DNA of 64,000 nucleotides from Amaranthus tricolor. Lineage: Eukaryota > Streptophyta > Magnoliopsida > Caryophyllales > Amaranthaceae. The translations under genes and the position numbers were made by a program. The notes beneath the pieces are model-generated. The model was given only the letters and a program-made list of their open reading frames with translations. It made no database searches and was not told where the DNA came from. Below, one piece after another: positions 38,237-49,960 of the stretch (position 1 is its first letter; the number at the start of each line of letters is the position of its first letter). Location of the stretch: contig NC_080063.1 of NCBI RefSeq assembly GCF_026212465.1, positions 4,054,978-4,118,977 of the forward strand, written 5' to 3'.

Positions 38237-38546
38237 CGGTCTGTTTGGTTAGTGATAGTAAATGGCGGTAATGAGAATGATTTATAGTGTAAAATTTCAT
38301 CAAAAGTTCCAAGTCATTCCCATGGTAATGAAACTTTGATCACAATTTTTTTTGTTCACAAATTTTCATTACCACCTAATACCACATTTGCCAATGGTAG
38401 TGTATTGGAATGAAATTTATGAAGAAAAATGAAATGATTGAAGTCGGATAAGCACGGGCATCAAAGTAGCAATAGATTTTTCAACCAAAATTACACTAAT
38501 TTTTATTCCCATTACCACCGTTTAGTACTACCTATTTAACGGGCCG
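38237..38546. mobile_element. PIF/Harbinger (Tourist-like) MITE
   Basis: Starts CGGTCTGTTTGGTTAGTGA and ends, inverted, CGGCCCGTTAAATAGGTAG. Both sides carry TTA (38234-38236 and 38547-38549), the usual 3-bp target of PIF/Harbinger elements. 310 bp with no ORF; interior GGCGGTAATGAGAATG pairs with CATTACCACCG near the other end. Confidence 0.8.
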
Positions 38547-38764
38547 TTAGTATATATATGTAATATTGTCATATTTGTAGTAGGAGTTTTTTTAGGTAAG
38601 TAGGGTTTTTCCTATTGTGTATATATAACCCTCTTATTCATTAATGAAAGGCAGCCACTTTTGTCTTCTTAATTCTCTCTTAAACGTACAACAATTTTGT
38701 AAATTCATTAGTCAATCAATTATGCAACAACTCTTTTTATGAGACCATATTATTAGTCTATTTT

Positions 38765-38955
38765 TATAATTGATCACTTTAAAAAGTGTAAGTGATCACT
38801 TGAAGCCTTGAAGGTAATCACGTGATCAATTGAAGATTATAAGTGATCACTTTTAAAACTATAAAAGGGATCACTTTAAAATTATAAGTGATTATTTTAA
38901 GCTTATAAGGATCACTTAAAGGTTATAAATGATCACTTTAAAATTATAAACAATC
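38765..38955. repeat. Array of degenerate GTGATCACTT repeats
   Basis: At least eight GATCACTT or close variants occur in about 190 bases at 18-27 base spacing, many forming the palindrome AAGTGATCACTT. GAGAC-type inverted motifs (GAGACCATATTATTAGTC near 38740, GTCTCATCATGAGAC near 38990) lie on both sides, so the array may be the interior of a MITE. Confidence 0.75.
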
Positions 38956-39920
38956 ATTTTATACAGTAAGACAAATTCTTTATTAAGACTGTCTCATCAT
39001 GAGACGACTTAGTATGGACTGGCCCAAAAGCTAAATGTGTTGGTTATCTTTTTAGTTTTATTAATTTTGTCTCTAAATTATAGTAGTTTAATGTTTTGGG
39101 TTGCTTATATGGGTCCGTCTCACGGTGAAACACTCTCATACAAGACTACAGTAAATATAGATTAGACTAGCCAATAAATATGTACTCCTATATATTTAAG
39201 AATTTGTGATAATGTAAGAATGGGCAATATAATGAAAGTCTGTATGCGAAGACCAACAATTTTAAAAAGACACTAGCCCAATAGAATTCCAATGTTCTAA
39301 TATTAGCCCATTGTATGTCTGTTTAGCCACAACATTGCATCTTATTTAAGCCCAATGTTGATTTTGTATTTATTTATATCTATCACATGATAGCCCGTTT
39401 TGTATGAGACCGTCTCATGGTGAGATGATTTCAATATAAGATGACCATAAGTTAAAAGTTTCTATTATTGAATTATTTAATCTAAAGATGAGAGATTGTA
39501 AGTCACGGGTGAAACCGTTTTATGAATTTGTGAATCACATTTTTATCAAAACGTGTACTACTATAAGATCCAATGTCAATTTGCATCTTGAATCCATTGA
39601 ACGAATTAATCCTAAACAATACGTTTGCTATTGTTTTGATATAGGGCCGCGTAGGCTGAGGGTTAAAAGAAAGGCAACAAAAATTAAACTCAAAATTTTA
39701 CAAGAAAAAGTAATACATGCTCTAATTAAAATAAAACTCGATTCTCAATAATATCGTATGTTATTGAATTGTGTCAAACTCCTTAGATCAAATTGTTGTG
39801 TAATGATCCACCGTCTCAACTCCTAATTATGTTAAAAATATTATTATAAAATAAATATATACTATACTTTTATTATTATATTTTTAATTTAGTAAAAATA
39901 ACTAACTATATTCTCTCTCA

Positions 39921-40030
39921 ATGACAACAACAAATTCCAACACCTTAATTCCAATTGATTGGGCCGACTATGTTGATCCAATAAATTAATTTCAATGGTA
40001 GTCCGCATAATTATTCATTTTTTTTAATTT
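39921..40030. repeat. LINE 3'-end-like remnant
   Basis: ATGACAACAACAAATTCC, ACCTTAATTCCAATTGATTG and GGCCGACTATGTTGATCC match the order seen at 3' ends of plant RTE-type LINEs (CAACAACAA, then CCTTAATCCC..TGGGGTCGGCTA..GAATCC). Only this tail is recognisable. Confidence 0.5.
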
Positions 40031-40312
40031 TTATTTTTCATATCATCTTCTATCCTTTTTTTTTTTTGAAGACTATCAAAAAATTTAACCTTCTATCTCC
40101 ATTACTAATTCATAACTAGGTTGAAACCATCTTTAACGATTCCATCTCATACTCTTCTATATTTTTACGACTTTTTACGTTTTTGTATTGAATTTTATGA
40201 CTCAAGTATGCTCAAACTATATTGTTTCTCATGTACAATAATTAATTGTTATACATGTCAAATTGATTGACAACAAATTTGAACGTCCAATAACTTCACC
40301 CATATTTGGAGT

Positions 40313-40438
40313 GGAGGAATTCATATTTGCCATCTTTAAATTTAAGTGTTATTTTTGTAAATTGTAAATAAGATTGGAGGAATTCATATTTGCCATCTTT
40401 TAATTGAAGTGTTATTTTGGTAAATTGTAAATAAGGCT
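40313..40438. repeat. Two-copy 63-bp tandem duplication
   Basis: GGAGGAATTCATATTTGCCA and what follows occur twice, at 40313 and 40376, with few differences. Confidence 0.8.
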
Positions 40439-41816
40439 TGGTAAAAGTTTTGTATGGAATTGATTCACATTTCACACTATTTTTATGCGTACACCTAATA
40501 ATAATAAGTGTTTGTTTTTTATTTATACTTGGTTGTACCTATCAAGTAAAATATATAAGGGTTGGGTAGATTATTAGGTAATTTTAATTTATTTTGATAA
40601 AAATAAAGGGTTGGGTAGTCACACCATCCAATATTAGTGTTTGGTAAATTAGTTGGTTGAAATAATTTATAGTTATAAATAAGTTGTTTTTGAATAAGTT
40701 GCTCATAATAACGGGTTTAAAATCAGTTAGTCGAATCAACCATTATCATATGGTCAAATCAGTTAATATAATCAACTACCAGCTAGTTAAACAAATTGTT
40801 TACCAAATAACTTTTAAAATTTATGCACACTAAAATATTATCAATGTGGATCAACTTCATAGAAGACTATTATACTTGGCATTACATCCAACATCATGCA
40901 TGGCATGGCATGGCATCAAATAAGTCAAAAGACCATATTTTGGAAAATGAGATTATATTTTCAAAATCAAATCAGTCGACAACTACCTAACAACTCTACA
41001 AATCCTGCAAAAAGCACCACTCACTACTCAACTTTATACCTATACCAATAGCCATGATTAATATTTAGTGATTATTATGGTCCTACATATGATTCATCAT
41101 TTATGGACCATATTCTAACACAATACAATCTCAATTTGTCTATTAAGATGATGTAATTGCTCAAATTTTTTTTGTTTCTACTTCATTTTTAAAATTAATT
41201 ATCAAAATTAGGAATTTTATATTTCAATTAGCTAGACAAATAAAGTTTGACTCCAAATTATTACGTGGTACAATTTACAATCTACATTATACAATTATGT
41301 ATAGATCACAAATGAAAAATTAGTTGGAAAATATGTATATGATATTGAAAATTCAAATTATAAAAATTTTATTTTTAGGCGATCAGCTTTTAAAATTCTT
41401 GCATTTCATTAATCATATGAATATTTCACTGCTACACCATTTATTATTTTTAAAGAATTCAACATCATTTTTCCTTGTAAAAAATTTGACTATTTACAAG
41501 TCATTTAAAAGAAAAAGTATTTTAAAGATAGAAATTTTCTATGATAAATAATATGCGCAATTTTTACAAGTTACATACCTAAAAGTGGAATATTAAAGTT
41601 AAATTTTTCAATTTTTTCTATAAAATATATAGAATTAAATGAAAAGCAAGTTAATAATTTTTTGTGATGATAATTTAGGGATAATAAGTGGAAAAGATGG
41701 GAGCAATGATGTGTTTTCTTGTTGGTGAAAATCAAGTTCCAACTACAAACCTAATTATAATTAGGAAATACTAGTACTACTCAAATCTCAATACATATAA
41801 TAGATACTACCTCTTA

Positions 41817-42068
41817 TTCGGCCTAATTCTCCCATTTTTTTTGGCACTATTCACTTATCACTCTTAATTTGTATTTTACTTTTAATCTATAAGTTAAAAT
41901 ATAGTTATGTGGGATATTGTTTGATTTGTCTCAATACAAGGATTATTAATATTAACTTTTTATAATTTTTAATTAAGAATAATTTGAAATATTAAGAATT
42001 AAAATGTTACTTTAGCAAGTATGAAAACTGAAAAGTCAAATGAAACAGTTAGATTGAATAGGAGGGAG
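41817..42068. mobile_element. Stowaway-like MITE
   Basis: Ends CTACCTCTTATTCGGCCT and, inverted, AGATTGAATAGGAGGGAG, flanked by TA on both sides. 252 bp, AT-rich, non-coding. Confidence 0.7.
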
Positions 42069-42349
42069 TATAAAAATAAAAGACATCATAACCCTAGTTG
42101 ACAACTCCTCCATCATGATTCATAACCATTTTTATGAGTTCATCTCTCACGTGCTTTCTTCTGTATGGGCACGTGAATATTTCTAATTTATTGTTGCTAA
42201 ATACTTCCAATATTTAAATCTTACCTCCACGTGTTCTATGGACAATTATTTATAACAAATTAAGTTGTATAATAATAATAATAGTAATAATGATAATAAT
42301 TATAAACTTATAATAAAAAAAAATTGACCACGTTCTTCTAACTCTCTTT

Positions 42350-42420
42350 GAAAAGGATACAAGTATAGATAGTCCGTCACCTTTTTTCACCAAATCCTAT
42401 TTTCAAACACGATATTAGAT

Positions 42421-42479
<59 letters not shown>
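42350..42479. repeat. LINE-tail-like repeat with AAT microsatellite tail
   Basis: GATAGTCCGTCACC and the following CTTTTTTCACCAAATCC block resemble the copies near 2785 and 30325. It runs into an (AAT)n tract at 42420-42479. Confidence 0.5.
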
Positions 42480-43148
42480 CACATTTGGAGTATCGAGTAC
42501 GTTGAAGAAAAAAAAAAGTTTGATAATATTCGATTTCAGGAACTTGCCGGCAAAAGACATTTTCCAACGGAATGTCCGTATATCAAATAATAATTACATT
42601 TAATTTTTTCATAAATGAAATGAAATTAAGTTGTTACACTTGATTGTTGATTGTATATAACAATCAAACATTGCATATGATTCATGATTCGTAAGTTACT
42701 CCCATGATATTTGGTGAAATATATTTTTCGATCCTTTTTCTTCATGAATTACCATAATAATAACCTGTAGAATGTAGATAAATTAAAAAATAATTTTTCT
42801 AATATATTCACAAAGTTTATAAATTTAGATAATAAATTTGACAATTATTTTAAAATTAATGGAAAATATATTCTAAAATAGATAAATATAATGATATTTA
42901 ATTTAGAGACTGTTTTAAATCAAATTTCAAGTAACTTTTAATTTTAGTATTTAAACCTATGTGATGCAGCTAGTGTAAATTTATTTGATTAAATAAAGTC
43001 CTATTTTAAATACTTAGGACTGAGAAAAGTGAAATACTAAGAAAGGCAAGGCAGCGAAAATTAAAGTTAGATTTTCTTTTTTTTTTTAAGGTGCAAATGC
43101 ATTCTTTTATAAAACCAATATGTTTTTAGTTTTAGTAATCAGTCAAAC

Positions 43149-43515
43149 TTAGGGTATGTTTGGATTGTATGTAAATATTTAAGAGGTGAAAAAGAGTTAA
43201 AGTAAAAAAATAAAGTTGATAAATGAGAAATTAGTGAAATTTGATTGTTGTAGAGGTGGAAAAATGGTTGCAAAGTGATGAAAAATGAATGGAGCTTTTA
43301 AATTTGTGGGGTAAATATTTATCCTAGGGGAGGGTGGGGTAATGTATTAACTCCATGATAGGAGAAATCATCTTCTTTTTTCTTCATTTTTCTTATTTCA
43401 TGCTCATTTTACCTTCTTTTAAACTATCTCAACTAGTTCAAATGCATCTCTATTTGCTTTCATTTTATTAGTTTGACTTTATTTTTCCCCTTAAATATTT
43501 ATACTCAATCTAAGC
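43149..43515. mobile_element. Probable MITE with GGTATGTTTGGATT-like ends
   Basis: The left AGGGTATGTTTGGATTG followed by GTAAATATTTAAGAGG pairs with the inverted right side TAAATATTTAAGGGG..AGATTGAGT. The first few end bases do not match well and no clear target duplication was found. Confidence 0.5.
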
Positions 43516-43699
43516 GTATTATTATAGGGATTTTGCCTCGTGGAATTGTATTAAACATCATCTCAATCAAACACTTACTAGAGGATTCCCTTATGATTAC
43601 ATTAAATTAGGAAAAGATTGAATCCTAAACTAACTAAAATATACTTTTATTCCATCTTATTTTCCTAACAAAGTTTATACTTATTTGTAAGCTTATAAT

Positions 43700-45132
43700 T
43701 TAGGAAAACTTACCTAAAATAATCCAATCTGTTATGGGTTAAATATCTCATATATCTGTAATGACGAAAATACACCTAGTCAAAAGTCAAAGTCAATACA
43801 TAAGTCAACGCCTAAACTAGAGGTGATCAAACACCGGGCCGGGCCGGGCCAAAGTGCGGGCCAAAAAGTTCTTGCCCAAACCCGTACTGTGCGGGCTTTT
43901 GCGGGCTTTTGCGGGCCTATGTTATATATTATTTATATATTTTATGTAAAATTTAAATAACTTTATAATTTTTAAATTTTTATGTAAAATTTATTTATCC
44001 AATCTAAAATGTACTATTATGAAGTATTGAAAATCTAAAGAGATTGAAGCAGCCAATATAAATGACAAACTCATGGTCCCTGCCTCCCTCCTGCTGCTTG
44101 CAGTGTTGTACCAAACAATTTCTTCTATTTTTTTATTTTAAATTAATTTTAAGATAACCATGATTATTTCACTATAACTTAAAGCACTCATCAATAATGC
44201 TTTAAATTAAAAACTCTCATTTTTTTATTTAATAATTTCTAATCAATCACCGTGATTTGTAAATAACCAAAAAAATAAAAATATAAAACTAAAATAAATA
44301 AAACCAAAAAAGACAAAGAAATTCACAAAACTACAAATACAATTGTTGCATATTATACATAATTTAAAACACAAATTAAAAATAATTGAAATAATCAAAT
44401 ACAATTGTTACATATTATACATAATATAAAACAAAATTAAAATGCAAATCATGAACACACACTTTTTCGGGCCGGGCCGGCCCGCGGGCCAAACACCAAA
44501 TCCCAAACCCGTCCCAAAAAAAATCGGGCCACTTATTTTCTACCCAAACCCGCCCATCGGGCCATATTTTGACACCCAAACCCTCACTTTTTCGGGCCGA
44601 GTTGGACCGGGCCGGCGGGCCGGGCCGCCCATTATCACCTCTAGCCTAAACTACCATTTCCAATAACTACCCATTACTCCTAAAGTAACTACTTGCTACT
44701 CCCACTTACATAAGCATGATCACCATGAATTACCATTAATCAGGTAAATACCTCCACAATCTTACAACTTATTGCTATAAATCATTCATCTACATGAAAA
44801 GGGTACGCAATCTTATTCTCATACTACTCTGCTAAATTATTATCTTACACTGATTTCCTATTCTTACCTTTCCTGGTCTGACTTAAGCATCGGAAAGGCT
44901 TTCTGGGATATCAGCCCCCGGTTTAGTCTTTCTTTGTGGTTGCAGGCACTCCATCGGTCGCCGTCAAATCATCTCACTTCCCTTAATTTGAAGGTACTTC
45001 CTACTTAAAGTCTCTTTTATAAATTCGACCGTTTTTTAGCAGAAACACAATCTTTTCATGATTTTGTTACAATATTTTCACACATTGATTAACCATGGAT
45101 AATCCCTACTTATGGGGTATTTTCCTAAAATA
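43700..45132. mobile_element. LTR remnant disrupted by a hAT MITE and bordering the Tat-type element
   Basis: Outside the MITE the sequence has an LTR-like layout: a TATA-like GCTATAAATCATT near 44780, then CTTAAGCATCGGAAAGG, TTCTGGGATATCAGCCCCCG and a GTTGCAGGCACTCC block near 44885-44955. The same layout (CTTGAGCGTCGGAGGGG, TTCCGGGAGAACACCCCC) is found in the neighbouring complete Tat-type LTRs, so this is probably an older LTR of a related family. Its own ends and target duplication were not established. Confidence 0.5.
43818..44643. mobile_element. GC-rich non-autonomous hAT MITE
   Basis: Ends TAGAGGTGATCAA and, inverted, TAGAGGTGATAAT; the outer 10 bp are perfect. The 8-bp target duplication GCCTAAAC is exact (43810-43817 and 44644-44651). 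Subterminal GGGCCGGGCC repeats flank an AT-rich core. The 74-codon open frame at its right end only reflects these repeats. No transposase. Confidence 0.92.
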
Positions 45133-45137
45133 AACTT

Positions 45138-45789
45138 TGTCATGGTATCACTTATCTAATTTATTTATTTATTTAAATTATTAATGTCATATTACCTTAA
45201 TACCCTTTGACCTTTCGTATTGACCTTGACTTTTAGTCAATGAGCTTTTTCTAAATTCTCCAAACTCCTTAGTTGGCCCATGAGCAAGTAACCCTCAAAA
45301 TACCCTAACTTCCCCTGAGAAGTAACCTCCAGATTAACCCAACTTCCATTTTGGCAACTACCCTTTACTTCTCATTCACTGGTTCTCCTTCTTTTGATGC
45401 TGATAACTGCCCACTACCCCCATGATAATCAACCTCCTCTCTGAAATAACTTCCTTTCCACCACTATAAATAGAGACAACCATTAGAAAGGAAGGAATCA
45501 TCTGATAATAAACGTCTTAACATCCTTATTCATATTCCATTTCATCAGCCTACCAAAATACAAGCAATCTCAACCCCGATATCCTCGTTCCTCATTCAAT
45601 CCATAATCTCACATCTCCGTTCTAACTTGAGCGTCGGAGGGGTTTTCCGGGAGAACACCCCCCGAACAAGGCTAACGTGTCGTGTTTCAGAAATTCAAGT
45701 CGCTTCCTTCAACGAATCGCCACTCCTGATAATGCTTCCACTTACGATATTTCAAGCGTTTTCCACTTCCTCGTTTCATAACCGAAACA
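45138..45789 (+). repeat. 5' LTR of the Tat-type element
   Basis: 652 bp, with a clear TATA box (TATAAATAG at 45465-45473) that should direct element transcription. The presumed R region contains CTTGAGCGTCGGAGGGG. Confidence 0.95.
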
Positions 45790-45826
45790 GTTTGGCGCCG
45801 TCTGTGGGGAAGTTGAATAAAAAGTC

Positions 45827-47340
45827 ATGGCTCCTAAGAAGAATCAAACTCAAACCGCTACCGTGCACAGCACAGATACAGACACTTCAGCGGGCCACGC
45901 TGATAACCAAGCCGTGACTCGCCGTGACATGGACATGCTAGCACGAAACCTCACTGCCGCTTTCTCCGAACAACTTCGCGCCGTCATAAATAATACCCCT
46001 ACTCAACAACGAGTGTTGGAGGACATGGCGGACCAAATAAAAAATCTACAAGAACGAATCGAACCCTATCAAGAGATACCGAAATCCCATGAATCTCAAG
46101 ATGGGAACTCGAGGATGTCACACTCCAGTAGACGCAATAAGAAAAGGCGGAAGAGATCAAGGACTCACACAAGCCTCAACAGGACTGACCCGCGAGATGA
46201 CGAATCCAAAACCGCCTCTCGAGACACCCGTACCTTCCTAGAAAGCAAGAAACAAAGGGCGTCCGAAAGCGTTCAATCGCTGGTGGATAAGAGGAGGGAA
46301 GAAAGAAAGAAGGCACAACTCGCGGGATCTAGCCGTCCCATCAGTCCCGTCACTATGCCGCGGAATGAGGCCGGCAAGAGTAACCTTCCCGAAGATCTCA
46401 TACCAATTATCTCCCCACTAGCTCCGGAGATACTGAATACTCCCAACCCCGGAAAATAAAGATCCCAAACATGGCGGCCTTCGATGGAACATCCTGCCCA
46501 GAGGAACACCTGATGGCCTACAAGAATCTAATGTTGCTGTACACCACTAACCCATCATTGTGGTGCAAATTCTTACCAACTACTCTTACTGGAGTAGCTT
46601 TGACGTGGTACACCTCCCTTCCAGGGGAAAGTATCCACAACTTTGCCCAACTAGAAGGCAAATTCCTGGGTTACTTTGTAGCATCCAGAAGGCAGGAAAA
46701 ATCAAACTTCCACTTGCTTAGCATAACACAATTGGAAGGGGAATCTATATCATCATATTTGAAAAAGTTCCACGAGACGGTATTGGAGGTAACTGATTTG
46801 GAAGAGTCAGTCGAATTAACGCACTGATCAATGGAATGAAGGCTCAAAGGCTGAAGTTCCAGTTGGTCGAGAGTCAAGTGAAGACATACGCGGAGGCCAT
46901 GAAGCAATGTCAAAGCTATGTCACGGCCTCCGAGATATGTCAGACACATGACCCCAAGAAACGAAGGTCAGAAAGAAGGATCCAATGTCCAATCATTCAT
47001 CGAGGAATAGGGAGGAACATTCATCAAGGAGGGATAGAAACTACATGCCGCGTCGCCCAGAACCTCTGTCAGATATGGGACCTCCACGATCCAGGACGCG
47101 AAATTTACTAGATGGAGGTAACGAACCGATCTTCAACCGGAACAGGAAAGACATATTCTTCGCTGTCCGGGATGAGTTGCCAACTCCACCTCTTACTACC
47201 ACCCCCTTCGATCGACGCAACTACAATCTGTGGTGTGATTACCACAAAGAACACGGCCACACTTTGGCCCTATGCCGCGAACTTAAACGTATCCTACATC
47301 AATTGGCTGATGAGGAAAAGCTGTTGAGGTTCATCAACCG
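45827..47340 (+). pseudogene. gag of the Tat-type element, frameshifted
   Basis: Gag forms the particle that packages the element RNA. The first frame (45827-46459, ATG in good distance from the primer site) gives a charged, Ser/Arg-rich N-terminal 210 codons. A frameshift near 46455 leads into the conserved retrotransposon gag domain (46471-46827; EEHLMAYKN, LTWYTSLPG, FAQLEGKFL). Two more frameshifts (near 46825 and 46985) precede a C-terminal basic stretch and a knuckle-like motif (WCDYHKEHGHTLALC, near 47230-47280) used by Tat-type gag for RNA binding. No intact protein can be made. Confidence 0.9.
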
Positions 47341-47968
47341 GAAGGACCTTGACGCAAGAAGAGAAGCGGAAAGGAGGCCATGGAATGAAAGACGCAGATC
47401 CCCCAAGAGGGATGAGGCCAGGCGCGAAAGTTCCAACACACAGGGAATTATCAACATGATTTTTGGAGGATACACTGAAGAATATCCTACCATCCGCGCC
47501 GCAAGAGATAGCGTCCACACTCTGCTAAAAGGACCTCCAAAAGCCACATCAAGCGGACCGACCATGAGGTTCGATGCCACTACCTCCCAAACGCTGCAAC
47601 AACCACATACTGACCCTCTAATGGTTACCCTCAAAATTGGGCAAATGAAAGTCAAGAGAGTACTGGTAGACACTGGGAGCACGGCTGATCTTATAACGAT
47701 GGAATGCCTGAGAAAAATAAAGTTCGAAGAAAAGCACTTACAACCCCTCGATAAACCCTTGATCGGGTTTGGGGGAAGTCAGGTCATTCCACTAGGAACA
47801 ATCATTCTCCCCGTGCGAGTAGGGGAAAGAAATGGAAGCAGAACCGTGCCCGTACGATTCACGGTGGTGGATCTCACATTCCCTTACAACGCCATCATGG
47901 GGCTTCCACTCATCAACAAGATCAAAGCCGCAATCTTTCCTCATCAACTATATATTGCTACAATTTGA
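47341..47968 (+). pseudogene. Aspartic protease region of the Tat-type element
   Basis: Retropepsin-like domain that would cut the Gag-Pol polyprotein. The active-site motif VLVDTGSTADLI is present (Asp codon 47669-47671), followed by the flap-like region and FPYNAIMGLP, the usual second signature. The frame is open up to a shift near 47960. Confidence 0.88.
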
Positions 47969-49480
47969 GCGGGATGATGGACAAGTGGGTATCTTCAAAG
48001 GGGATCAGGTGACGGCACGCCAATGCCTCATCAACACCTTAAAGCGAGGAGCTTCCATCACCCCCTCCAAAAGAGAAAGGGAAGAAGATCCCCCGACTGT
48101 CATGAGCGTGTATTTAGAGAACCCTAACACGCACGAAAGGCCTCACCCCATAGAGCGATACGAGGAGGTAGAAATGTTCGGCGGAAAATGCATCAAGATA
48201 GGGAAAGATCTTCCTGGCCCGGTCAAACAGGATATCATGGCCACCCTCACCGAGTTCTGCGACGTCTTCGCTTTTTCCACGGAAGAAATGTCTGGCATCC
48301 CTACAAGTGTCATGTGCCACAAACTCGACATAAAACCAGGCTACAAACCCATGAAGCAAAAGCTGCGACATCAAGAAAAAGAGCGAATAAAGGCCGCCCG
48401 AGAAGAGGTGGAGAAATTGCTGAAAGCTGGGTTCATCAGAGAATGCAAATATTCCGATTGGCTCTCCAACGTTGTTCTGGTTAAGAAGTCGAATGGGAAG
48501 TGGAGGATGTGCGTTGATTTTACAGACTTGAACAAGGCGTGCCCGAAAGACGATTATCCTCTCCCTAAGATAAATCAATTGGTGGATTCAACGGTAGGCC
48601 ACGCCCTATTAAGGTTCATGGATGCTAACGCTGGCTAACATAAAATCCCATTAGCCACAGAAGACCAACCACATACGGCATTCATTACAAATGCTGGGGT
48701 AAACTGCTACAAAGTCATGCCCTTTGGGCTAAAGAATGCCGAAGCGACTTATCAGAGAATGGTCAATAAGGTCTTCCAATCTCAGATAGGCCGAAACTTG
48801 GAGGTATACGTGGATGACATGATCACAAAGGGCAAGCAGACGTCTCAGCATGCCGGACTTACGCGAAACATTCATAACCCTCCGAAAACACCAAATGCGA
48901 CTCAATCCTGAAAAGTGCGTGTTTGGAGTCACCGGAGGGAAGTGCCTTGGCTTCCTCGTTGACGAAATAGGAATAGAAGCAAACCCCAACAAGATCCAGA
49001 CAATCCAAGACATGAAATCCCCTAGATCCGTAAAAGAAGTCCAAAAACTAACAGGATGCGTAGCTTCCTTAGGGAGATTTCTATCCAAGTCCGCGGACAA
49101 ATGCTCGCCTTTCTTCAAAACCCTCAAACAAAGCAAGTTCGAATGGACGAGAGAAACCAAAAAATCCTTCCGGCAGTTAAAGGAGCACCTGTCCTTGTTG
49201 CCAAAACTAGTTTCGCCCATCAACGGGGAAAAGCTGATCTTATATGTCTCGGTCTCCGAATACTCCCTATCAGGAGTATTAGTCGTCGAAAGAGAAAAGA
49301 AGCAATTCCTCGTATACTACGTAAGTCACGCCTTTTGAGGATCAGAGGGGAACTATAGCGAAGTAGAGAAGGTCTTATTTGCAATCGTGATCGCAAGCAG
49401 GAAATTGTAACCATACTTCCAATCCCACCAGATTTCGACATTGAGTAAAAGAAGCAATCGAGCCGCGTCACTGATTGGGC
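47969..49480 (+). pseudogene. Reverse transcriptase and first RNase H, interrupted
   Basis: The reverse transcriptase domain is clear: [55 protein letters not shown] and the catalytic YVDD at 48807-48818. A TAA at 48636-48638 interrupts it and a frameshift near 48850 follows. The thumb/connection and start of RNase H ([21 protein letters not shown]) continue to a TGA at 49336-49338; another stop and an apparent small deletion near 49410-49480 remove much of the RNase H. Confidence 0.92.
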
Positions 49481-49960
49481 TAATCAACTTGCAGATTTCG
49501 GCATTGAGTATGAGCCACAAACAGCAATCAAAGCCCAAGCCCTTGCTGACTTCATTGCCGAGAGCACTATCCCTCATCATCCTGAACCCAATCAAAAATG
49601 GAGGTTGTATGTAGATGGGTCTTCAACACAATCAGCAAGTGGAGCAGGGCTTCTGATTGTATCTTCCGCCGGGGTCCGTATGGAAAAAGCGGTCAAATTC
49701 GAGTTCGCGGCCTCCAACAATGAGGCAGAATACAAAGCATTACTCATGGGGCTCAAAATCTGCTATGAGGCAGGGGCTAACGTATTATCCACTTTCTCCG
49801 ACTCCCAACTAATAGTCGGACAAGTGAACGGGGAATTCGAAGCCAAGGATGATAGCATGAAGATGTACTTGCAACAAGTAAGAGAATTTGTTAAGAAATT
49901 TGACAAATTCACATTGATCCACATCCCAAGATCTCAAAATGCACAAGCCGACTGGCAAAA
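49481..49960 (+). pseudogene. Second (archaeal-type) RNase H domain
   Basis: The frame begins near LADFGIEYEPQ and reads YVDGSSTQSASGAGLLI, NNEAEYKALLMGL and FSDSQLIVGQVNGEF, carrying the acidic residues of an RNase H fold (D, E, D). A second RNase H after the first one is typical of the Tat lineage of plant Ty3/gypsy elements, where it is thought to help degrade the RNA strand of the hybrid. A frameshift near 49950 ends it. Confidence 0.88.

Larger units (their letters stand above)
39000..41815. other. AT-rich intergenic region
   Basis: No supported gene. Open frames at 39488-39751 and 41324-41551 are AT-rich and match nothing known to me. It contains a LINE-tail-like segment at 39921-40030, a 63-bp tandem duplication at 40313-40438 and a possible MITE around 40645-40815 (GTGTTTGGTAAATTAG with inverted TTACCAAATAAC). 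Confidence 0.45.

Noticed and set aside
39488..39751. 87-codon basic open frame
   Set aside because: Intergenic AT-rich repeat surroundings, no recognised motif, low complexity in Lys and Ile.
40645..40815. Firm MITE call
   Set aside because: Inverted GTTTGGTAAAT-like ends are visible but the borders and target duplication could not be fixed, so it is only mentioned in the regional entry.
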